Below, piece after piece: positions 1 through 9,700 of a DNA stretch of 38,500 bases; position 1 is the first letter of the stretch, and the number at the start of each line of letters is the position of its first letter. Under the pieces are notes generated by a model. It saw only the letters and a list, made by a program, of their open reading frames with translations. It was not told the origin of the DNA and made no database searches. Where the stretch lies: NCBI GenBank assembly GCA_963575745.1, contig CAUYUJ010000662.1, forward strand, positions 1-38,500, written 5' to 3'. The stretch is from Prorocentrum cordatum. Lineage: Eukaryota > Sar > Dinophyceae > Prorocentrales > Prorocentraceae. The position numbers were made by a program, and so were the translations under genes.

Positions 1-179
<179 letters not shown>

Positions 180-303
180 GCCCTGACCTCGGGGCCCCGT
201 CGCTCGGCGTCCTTCTTCGACCCGCATCGGCCCGTGAGGGCCCCGGGGCCCGGCCACGGGCGCAAGCGCCCGGCAACGGGCGAAATCGACACGCCAGGAC
301 CTC

Positions 304-476
304 CAGTCGACCCGCAGAGTAAGGATGCGCGAGAAGGATGCAGGGCCCCTGGGCGCCCATCTCGAAGCCTTTCGTGCGGGGCGCGGCCAGCGAACGTGTC
401 CCAGGATGGACCCGGGAAGCAAGGATGCAAGGCTACCCTCGGGAGGGATGCCTGTCCTTACTCTGCGGGTCGACTG
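304..476. mobile_element. 173-bp MITE-like element with perfect 22-bp inverted repeats
   Basis: The arm beginning CAGTCGACCCGCAGAG at 304-325 is exactly reverse-complemented at 455-476. The interior has GGATGC repeats. No target duplication was found. The element lies inside the larger inverted-repeat structure. Confidence 0.8.
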
Positions 477-499
477 TATGGGTTCTGCAAGTCTCCGGG

Positions 500-722
500 A
501 CAGGAGACCTCAGAATCGAATCGAGAAGTCGGATCGGCGATCGAAATGGATCGGATCGGCGGAAATCGGCAGCCGAGTCGGGAGAAGTCGAATCGGCAGA
601 AATGGGCCGGCTAGCAGGCCTCCATCGAGGAATCGGAATCCAAATCGGAATCCGAAGTCGAGTCGAATCGGAATCGGAGGCCATCGGAATCGAATCGAAT
701 CGAATCGGAGGAATCGAAAGGA
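500..722. repeat. Degenerate GAATCG hexamer-like repeat
   Basis: Recurrent GAATCG, GGATCGG and GAAATCGG words fill this stretch, with pure GAATC(G) runs near 690-712. There is no coding potential. Confidence 0.7.
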
Positions 723-1148
723 GCCCTGCCGGAACCATCCGGGGTCAGGAGCTTCCGTGGGGGCGCCCGCTGGCAGGGCGACTCCTCGCACGGCGCGCCT
801 CCCGTGCAGAGGACCTCGGCCGCCCGCGGGCAGCCGACACCTCCCCGCGGCAGCGCGCTCCCTTCGTGCACGCCGGGGCGGGGCGCGGAGAGAGGCGGGG
901 GCGTCGAGCCCTGAGATCCTGGCGCTTCAAATGTTTCGAGCCGGGCGTTTGCGCTGGTTTCCGGGCCCCGGGACCCTCACAGATCGGTCCGGGTGGAAAA
1001 ATGGCTCGGGCACCAATGGGGTAGTGAGCTCCGGGCGCGATGTTTTTCCGATGCTGCAGCTTTTTCGCTACGCCGGATCCTCGGGAGGGGGACTCGCGGA
1101 TCACGACCTGGGGCGTGTGGGCAGACGAGGAGGGAACCTCGGAGCGCA

Positions 1149-1254
1149 CTGCGTACTTTGGCGGGCGAAGAGCGGTATTACATCAACCTCTCCGCCGTCG
1201 TGGACGACGGCGAAGAAGTTGATGTGAAGCCGTTCTTTGCCCCCTGAGTACTGC
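1149..1254. repeat. Long imperfect hairpin (about 106 bp), unlisted element
   Basis: The arms around GGGCGAAGAGCGG (1163) and CCGTTCTTTGCCCC (ending 1244) are reverse complements, with a centre at GTCGTGGACGAC. Because of the symmetry both strands translate to nearly the same peptide (INLSAVVDDGEEVDV on plus, INFFAVVHDGGEVDV on minus), which makes it look coding on each strand. I treat it as an inverted repeat, not an exon. Confidence 0.7.
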
Positions 1255-1388
1255 AAGAAGGGGAGGGTGCCATCAAGCCAAAGAAATCTCATGGCCCACG
1301 CCCTGATGTCCACACCCACCTGGGCATCACCCCTTTCTTGGACGACGCCGAGCGGAAGAATCCGCCCGCGGGCGTGCGAAGAGTGTGC

Positions 1389-1422
<34 letters not shown>

Positions 1423-1440
1423 CTTCTCCGCCCTCCCAGC

Positions 1441-1655
1441 CTAAGTACTCGAACATGCGACGGAGCTGCCGGTAGACGCCCTGCGTCAGGGTCAGGCGCA
1501 TCTCGCAGACGTCCGACTGCTCGTCCACGCGAGTCACCTTCCCATTTCCTCCAGCCCTCTTGTTCCTCCACCGTCGTCTGCTTTTTCTCGTCGATGACGG
1601 TATCGGACCGGCGGCAGCGCAGGCTGACAACCGGTGCCGGTCCAATCGCAGTCGC
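1441..1655 (-). CDS. Pseudouridine synthase exon F: RQLRRMF block, with a frame change
   Basis: After a TTTTCAG acceptor (ending 1656) the frame reads ATAIGPAPVVSLRCRRSD, then IDEKKQTTVEE. About 30 bases later a different frame carries CEMRLTLTQGVYRQLRRMF and ends EYLG. The second part is the family's near C-terminal block (L.ltL.EG..RQ.RRM). The frame switch falls between 1566 and 1537. It may be a one-base indel, an assembly error, or a 28-base mini-intron with a GA donor (GTGGAG|GAACAA) and AAG|GTG acceptor. The exon ends at TTAG|GCTGGG, again a GC donor. A GT/CA dinucleotide tract lies just beyond (1391-1420). Confidence 0.75.
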
Positions 1656-3711
1656 CTGAAAACCGCGCGCGGAGGCCTGCGGCGCAGCGTGGTGGGGCGA
1701 TGCGAGCCAGCCCCCGAGCGTATCAAAGCAACTGGGGCAGGGAGGGGGGAAGCTGAGGAGTGCTCCCACCTCCTGGGCGGCGGCAGCCTTTATGTCGCGG
1801 GTGCCCGTGGGCGCGCGCTGCCCCGCGCTGTGCTGCTGCTCCGGGCGCCTCCCCCAGGAGAGGACAGGAAGGAGTTCCTGATGCTTGGAGGAGGAGGAGG
1901 ATGAGGAGGAGGAGGAGGAGGAGGAGGAGGAGGAGGAGGAGGAGGGGGAGGGGGAGGAGGAGGAGGAGCAGGAGGAGGGAAGCTGAGGAGTGCTCCCGAA
2001 CACTTGGGACAGCGATCAAGCCAACCTGCCATTAGGCGAGCCGTTGCACGCATCCGGAACCTTTTTGTGAGCCTGGTAAACATGCAGATCTATAGAACTG
2101 AGCCCAAGCTCTATAAATGACCACGGAATCCGAACACCACATCTAACACAGAAGAAAAGAAAAAGGAGGCGGAAGAGGAGGAGGAGGAGGGGGAGGAGGA
2201 AGAGGAGGAGGAGGATGAGGAGGAGGAGGTGCAGGGAGAGAAAAGGGGGAGGAAGAATGACAAATCTAGAACCCAGGCGACTCCACCTTCAAAGCAGAAG
2301 CAACGTGGCCTCGAACAATTGTGCATGTGGACGCGGCACGAATTTCCCTCCACCGTAGTCCTCGCCCTCCTCCTCCTCGTCGAGCCGTGGGGCTGGGGCG
2401 TGTGCGTTCCGAGGTGCCTCCTGCGTGTCGGATGGCGTTCTCTCCTGCCGGTGTCCATTCTTGGGCGTTGCCGTGCTCGGTATGCGCGTGGCGTCGCTCT
2501 GGAAGTATTTGGGCCGCAAGCCCCAACCAGGCGAAGGACCCAACCGTATGTAGCTGCGAGCATCGCGAGGCGGACCAAAGGGATCAGGGGGCCTAGCAGG
2601 AAAATTGGGGCGTGGTTGGGGAGAAAAGCGGCTTCTTAGTTTGGCGACGGCCTCGCCAAGGAACTGGCTCTCGCGGGGTTTATCCGCGAGGCCTAACCCG
2701 AGGAACGGCCCGCCTGAATCTCGCCTTCTCCCGGCTGCCCAACTGTATGGGCTCGCGCCGCGGACGACCCGCTCGCGTCGCTGGAATCCTCTTGGGGCGA
2801 CCAACGCGCGTCGCGGGGACCTCCCTGCGCTCTGCCTCCACGTGCTGCGCGGCACTCGCCCGCTTTGCCTGGCGCCTCGCCCTTTGTCTGCCACCCGTTT
2901 TTTGGGACCCCGCGCCGCAGACGACCCGCGCACGTCGCTCGAATTCCTTCGGGCGACCAGCGCGCGTCGCAAGGCTTTCGCGGGGTGTGGCGAACCGAAT
3001 GCGGGTACACCGTGCGGACCCTACTGCGGGGGCCTTCGGTGGAGCTCGCTACGGGGCCACGCAATGCGTGAGGGTTGTGCCGAATCAGGTGCGGGTGCGC
3101 CATGCGGACCCTGGCGCTGGAACCTTCGGCGGGCCCTCCATTGTGAGGCCACGCAACGTGTGAGGGTTGTGCCGAATCAGGTGCGGGCGCGCCATGCGAA
3201 CCCTGCCGATGGGGCCCTCGGTGGAACTCCATGTGGGGCTACGAAACGTGCGAGGGGGGCGCCGAATCGGGTGCGGGCACGCCATGCGGACGCTGCCGCT
3301 GGGGCCTTCGGTTGTGCTCCCTATGGGGCCACGACGTGTATGGGAAGTGCGCTGAATCGGGCGCGGGTGCGCCATGCGGACCCTGCCGATGACGCTTTCG
3401 GTGGAGCTACCTGTGGGTGCCGTGTGAGGGGTGTGTCGAATCGGGCAAAAAAAGGCACACCATGCGGACTCTGTCGTTCGGGTCGTCGGTGGAATTCCCT
3501 ATGGGGCCACGAAGCGTGAGGGGTGTGCCGAGTCGTGTGCGGGTAAGTCAAGAAGACCCTGTCGCTGGGTTGACCCTTCCGATGGGGTCTTTGGTGGATC
3601 TCCAAACTTGCTAGGGGTGTATCGAAGTGGTTGACATGTGGAGGGCAGAGGCAGGGAAGGGAGGAGGGCGGAGGGAGCGGGAGGAGGAGGAGGAAGGAGG
3701 AGAAAAGAAGT

Positions 3712-3775
<64 letters not shown>

Positions 3776-6700
3776 AAAACGAGGACCCAACACCACAGGA
3801 TGGTTGGGAACAAAAGGACCTCCTCATGCTTTACCCCTTTCCCCTTCTCTTCAAGCATGTCCCTCGCCTGTATCTCCTCGACTGGGTTCAGCTGGTATTT
3901 CTCGTCGGGAAGCTGCATGCCCTCTCGCAGCGCACGCATCTTCTCATGATTGGGGGTGCCGCCGTAGACCTCCACCTTTTCAGGTCACAACCCCGTTCCC
4001 GCGCCTGGCCCCCCAACCTCCTCCTCATCCTCCTCCTCCTGTTGCTCCTCCTCCTGTTGCTCCTCCTCCTCTTCCTCCTCCTCCTCGCTCCCCTCCCTTC
4101 CCTCCTCACTCCTCCTCCTCCTCCTCCTCCTCCTCCTCCTCTCCTCCTCATCCTTCCTCCTCCTCCTCCTCCTCCTCCTACCTCATCCTCCTCCTCCTCT
4201 CCTCTCTCTCCTCCTCCTCTCCTCCTCCTCCTCCTCCTCCTCCTCCTCCTCCTCCTCCTCCTCCTCCTCCTCCTCCTCCTCCTCTCCTCGCTCCACTCCT
4301 CCTCCTCCTCCTCCTCCTCCTCCTCCTCTCTCTCCTCCTCCTCCTCCTCCTCCTCCTCCTCCTACTCTCTCCTCCTCCGTCCTCCTGCCTCCTCCTACTC
4401 CTCCATCCTCCTCCTCCTCCTCCTCCTCCTCCTCCTCCTCCTCCTCGCTTCCTTCCGCCTCCTCCTCCTCTCCTCCTCCTTCCTCCTCCTCCTCCTGCCT
4501 CCTCCTGCCTCCTCCTCCTCCTACACTCTCTCCTCCTCCTCTCTCCTCCTCCCTCCTCCTCCTCCCTCCTCCTCCTCCTCCTCTCCTCCTCCTTCTCTCC
4601 TCCTCCTCCTCCTCCTCCTCCTCCTCCTCCTCCTCCTTCCTCCTCCTCCTCCTCCTCTCCCTCCTCCAATTACGCGCGTCTCTCCCTTTTCGCCCTCCTC
4701 CTTCTCCTCCTCCTCCTTTTTCCCTCGTCCTCGCCGCCCCCCCTTTCACCACTCGGCTCATTGCCCGAGGCGAGGCAGCTGCGGGGATGGACGGGGGGCT
4801 GGGCTGGGAACCTCTTCCTCGCCATAGGGGCCTTGTACCTCTTCCCGTGCGAGTAGCGCGGGTGCGACAGGATCGTGTGCCTGAGGAGGAGGAGGAGGAG
4901 GAGGAGGAGGAGGAGGAGGAGGAGGAGGAGGAGCAGGAGGAGGAGCAGGAGCAGGATCAACAAAGGATACGAGTGAGGAGTGCAGGTAGGATGAGCGGCG
5001 GAGGAGGAGGAGGAGGAGGAGGAGGAGGAGGAGGAGGAGGAGGAAGAGGAGGAGAAGGGGAGAGCACCCGCAACCATCAGAGGCCCTCTCCGCCCCCCCC
5101 CCCAAGCTGGGCGCGGACCCGCCCTGTGCCCACAGGGGTCCAGAGGTCGGGCCCGTGGACTCCTGGCAGCGATGGCTGCCAAGGCCTCGGGCTGCGCGCA
5201 GTCGGCGGTGGACAAGCCTCCCTTTAGTAGACCTCCCCCTAGTGAAAAGGGCCTGGGGCCGAAACAGACGGACCTGGACCCGCAACAAATGGCGGCCGCG
5301 GCGCCCTCTCGCGAACCGAAAACGGCCAAATCCCTAATCGACGTGTCAGGGTAGGAGGTCTGTCCACCCCCGACGCAGGTCGGGAGCGGCCAAGAGGGGG
5401 GTGTCCAAGAGGGGGGGGTGCAAATCATGACCGGCGGCATGTGCGCGGCCCAGCGGGGGGCCAAGGACATAATGAAATAAGAAGAGGCGCCATGAAATCT
5501 GGGGAGATATCATGGCCCCCGCCATGATATCCCCCCCCCCCGAGTCATCACCCCCCTCTTTTCCGCCCCCGAGCAGGCCCCCCCCCCCAGCAGGCTCCCG
5601 AACGGTCCGGGGCGGTCCCCGCACCACCTCTAGCAGCGCCTCGTCCGCCGCCGTGGCGCGCCGAGCCCCAGGGGCTGCGGTGTCGAGGCCGCCCTGGGCT
5701 GTCCCGTGGGCCTGCCGAGGTCTGGCGGGACCGCGGCCGGGCCCCGCCGCGTCGGCGCGGACGTTGGGCATCTGGCACCGCGCAGGTCGTTCGGTCCTGA
5801 TCGATCTCCGCCATCCGACAGTGACTACCTACCAAACCACCCCAACCCAACCCGAAGACCCGAATTTGACCCGAATTTCGGGTTGGGGGGGTACGGTTCC
5901 ATGTGTTTTTTCGATGTTGCCCGACCCCACCCCCCACTGGAAATGGATGGCAAATCGTGGCCTTCGGGTTGGGTTGGGGTGGTTTGGTGGGCGGTGAGAC
6001 AGTGGCGGCCGTCCAAAGTTGGCCCGATTCATGAAGGGGGGGTCCTGGGACACACGAACCAAGAACACACAAATGCAAGGGTTCCCCCTATGTTTTTCCC
6101 ATACTTTCTGGGTCTTTGGCTTCCCCCCCATTTCCCATGTTGTCCCATGTTTTTTGGGGGGATCGATGATTCATTGTGTCTGTGTGTGTTTTCCCCTCCT
6201 GAGTTCAGGCCTCTGGTGGCACCTGGTGCCCTTCAGCTTCGAGCGCCCGCACCTGCGCCGCCGCGCCGACGCGGCGCGAACCTGCCGTGCCTCTGGGGGC
6301 TGCCTGCGAGCAGCCCGAAGTCATGCCAGGTCCCCGCAGGTCTCTGGGCCCCCCCCCAGGAGGCCTCGGGAGGCACCGCGAAGAGCCGAACGCAAACGCG
6401 CTGCGGTGGCTCGGCGGTGGCCAAACCTCCCTTGAGCAAACCGCCCTTTAGTGAAAACGGCCTGGGACCGAACCAGACGGACCTGGACCCGCAACAATGA
6501 CGGCCGCGACGCCCTCTCGCGAACCGAAAGCGGCCAATTCGCTAATCGACGTGCCATTGCAGGAGGTCTGCCCACCCCCGAGCGGTGGACGCGCTCCCCT
6601 CCCCGAGTGCCACTCGTAGTCGTTGGTCAGGAGCAGGAGCCCAGAGGCGTTCCGGTCGATGCGGCCGATCGGGACGAGGCGGCGCTGCCTGCCGAGGAGG

Positions 6701-9700
6701 TGGGGAGATGATCGGGGGACTCGCCGTCCATTCCCCGCGTATTTTTCGGTTTCGTGCGTGCACTTGTTTCGCAAGGTGGCCCCAGATGCTCCTCGATGGT
6801 CCTCGCCGAGAAAAAAATGCACACGTCCGAGCGATGCCAAGGGGAATGGGGGCAGGAGCAGTGGGAACGGGAGGACGGGCGATCGGATCCATGCGCTTCG
6901 TGGTCCCAGTGTGTGCGCTGTGCTATGAGCTCAAACACCGAGCGGACGGGGTGAAGAACCGAAGGGGGAGAGGGCGATGATGACCAGCATGAGGAAGGTT
7001 GGCCTGGGAGGGCAGGCGGGTGTCTTCGCGGAAGCCGCTCTATTGAAGCTGCGCTGTCAGCCGGGCGTCGCCCGCACCCCTCTCCGCGACGACGCCGCTC
7101 CAGTGTGGTGGCCAGCTCCTGCGCGACAGCTCCTGGCTCTGCTAACGTGTTGGCGCTGCCATCAGGCCCGCTGGTCACAGCCAGGCGCGGCCCAAGCCCA
7201 AGCTTTAGCGAGCCAGATCTTGTCGGCAACCGCATCGCGACGCGTCGCCGCGGCCTCTGGAGGCAGTGGGGTTCCTGGTGGATGTCCTCGCGGGCCCTCT
7301 GCACCATCCTGTCCCTGCGCGCCCGCGGAACCTCCCCGTCACTGGTGAGAGCTGTCTGCAGCCTGGAACCCAGGGCTGGACCTAAACGTTGTTGCTCGTT
7401 TTGGTTTCGTGTTGTTGTTCGTTTTGTTCCACATGTTTTGTACCTCCCTGCCAAAACGAAAAACAAAATACAGCCGAAGTCCAGCCAAACAGCGTTTAGG
7501 TCCAGCCCTGCTGGAACCGTCGATGAGCTCCGAGAACTCTGTAGTTGCCCGCTGCGCAGCAAGCCACCTCCCCGTCGCTCGTAGACAGCGGACGGCACAT
7601 CCGAGGCAGTCTGCAGCCGTCTCCACTGCCGCTTGGTGCGCGGACGCATTTCTCTCCAGGCTGACGCTCGCAATCGCCCTCTTGAGTAGCAGAAGGCGTC
7701 TTTGGGCCGTGTCGGCAAGGTCATCTGCCCCCCCCCGCAGTTCGCCCCGCTGAGTTTTGGCTCCGCCGCAGCACCACATTATGGGCCCACTCTGGTCTGG
7801 CTTGGGGGCCCCAGCGGCAATGGGCGCGACCCATGCCCTTTCCGCGACGTCGTCCTGCCAGCGACCTCCGGAGGGCTGTGCGCAGACGGAGGGCCGTTCC
7901 ATTGCAACGCTGCGAAGGCCCATGTTTCGCGAAGCTGGCAAGACAAATGGGCGTTCACTTATGCCCAGTCCAGGCGCGGAGCTTCTTGCCGAGTGCGGTG
8001 CGTAGGTTCAGGCTGCCAGACCTCAGACAGCCCATGCGGCTCGTGACCAGGCTCGTCCCCGGCACCAGCCCACAAATCCGAGTGGGCCTCTCGCACAAAA
8101 TTCCGGTCCTCGATCATCGCTGTCAAGGCCCCCGGGATCTTGGAGGGATGCGACTCGACATCTAATCCCGTGTTTCAACCAACTTGCACCTGCACCGTCT
8201 GACCTGTCGGCATGTTCACGTCGACGATGCCCAGAGGGCTGCTCGGGCCATAGAGCCGCAGCGCAGCCGCTCTCCTGGGAACGATGTCCACCCACTCCGC
8301 GCCACCCCTGGCACCGAACTGCACCAAGAAGGCGTTCTTGACCAAGCCCCCCGCGCCGCCGACTGCAGCCGTGCCGTGCGGTCACCGCGCAGTGACGCCT
8401 CGCGGCCACTGGATCGTCGCCGCCGCGCCCTGGGCGCTGTCTCCCGCAGGCGGAGCCTGTGCGCATCCCTGGCGAACGACGCGCTCCAAGTGCGCCCCGA
8501 GAGGTCTCTCGAGTGGCAGCCGATGGGCAGCGGGCGCTCCAGGGCTCCCAGGGCGGCCCAGGCGGACCCGCAGTCGGGCGGCGCGCCGCCCTCCTGCACG
8601 TCTTCCCCCGCACGCGCCGGCGCGCCTGCCCGTGCTGGCGCGTGCGCGCGCCTGGGTGTGCCGTGCCGTCGCCGAAGTCGTGGAAGGAGTGCCTGCAGAT
8701 GTGCTCGGTGCCGCCGTTTCCCGCCGTGCTGGGCACTGTGACGCCGCTCGATGCGACGGGGCTGCTGCCCGCGGTCCCACCGATTCCCATCGAGCTGGCG
8801 CTCGGAGCCGCGGTGCTGCTGGGAGCACTCGTGCTGCTGCAGTTAATAGGGCTACCAGCTCCCAACTCGCTGACAACTGAGGTGCTGCTGGATGTGTTGA
8901 TGCTGCTGCCAGAGGCGCTGTCGGCTGGCCTAACCCTGCCGGTCGGCTTCTTCTCAAAGCCCCCTATAGCTCTATGAGGAGCCATCCGGGAATTGGACGC
9001 GCCGCGGCTCGTCGCACGGCTCGACGCCGAGGCACAAGAGCAACGCCTGTCGTGCCCAGTCCTCCGGGTCCCGCGCCCATCGTTTGTGAGCAGGGAGCTG
9101 CGCCACCGTAGTGACGACAGACTCGACGGTGCTGCTGTCATTGGTATTGCTCCATCGTGCTGGAACCCGCGGTGCTGCTGTATGCGCTGGCGCTGCTGTC
9201 CTTGGTGGAAACGCACGCGAGGACGCTGTGCAAGGAGAGTGTAGGAGAATGGACAGAGAATACGTATCCGAACATACGAAGAGGATGTGCGGCTATGACT
9301 TAAATGTGCGGACCCTGTACATTCAACATTTTGCAAAACCGAGTATGGCTATAACAATGCATGGTGTAATCATCCAATCCCTACGCCAAACGCTGGCGCT
9401 TCCTCACCCAGTCGACCCAACGGAAGAGGATGGTACTGCTGATGGTGGTGATGAGGAGGACGGCGACGAGTGTGGGAAGTATACCGACGACAAGGAGGGA
9501 CTTAAAGGGGATGAGCAGGAGGAGGAACGCGAATCAACTGGTCCTCAACATAGACGTTCGGGGTGGGGGCTCTCTCTGTCTGGTCGGTCCGGCCGGACGG
9601 AACCAACCGATGCTGCCTGGCGAAAGGCACGCAATCCATGATCGTCTTGCGGCCCATCGGATCCTCCACTGTGGATATGCAGCCCTTCGGCTTGTACAAC

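Larger units (their letters stand above)
186..1022. mobile_element. Element with ~110-bp diverged terminal inverted repeats
   Basis: The reverse complement of 186-305 resembles 912-1022: both contain GATCCTGGCG or GGTCCTGGCG, then GCCGGGCG, TTGCGC, CCGGGCCCCGGG and CCTCAC in the same order. The inside holds a smaller inverted-repeat element (304-476) and a GAATCG-rich region. No coding sequence is recognised, so this looks like a non-autonomous element about 840 bp long, or a folded duplication. Confidence 0.5.

Noticed and set aside
2996-3605. Plus-strand open frames across the 90-bp repeats (for example 2605-3519)
   Set aside because: Unit lengths vary between 84 and 92 so no frame is kept; the peptide similarity between units just mirrors the DNA repeat.
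4013-4860. Very long Leu/Ser/Pro open frames (up to 409 codons) over CTC repeats, and Gly/Glu/Arg frames on the other strand
   Set aside because: All frames are open because the repeat contains no stop codons; there is no domain and no splice context for coding.
8023-9336. 437-codon minus-strand frame
   Set aside because: Part of it is an out-of-frame shadow of the LINE endonuclease relic and the rest is Ser/Ala/Arg-biased GC-rich sequence without a recognisable domain.
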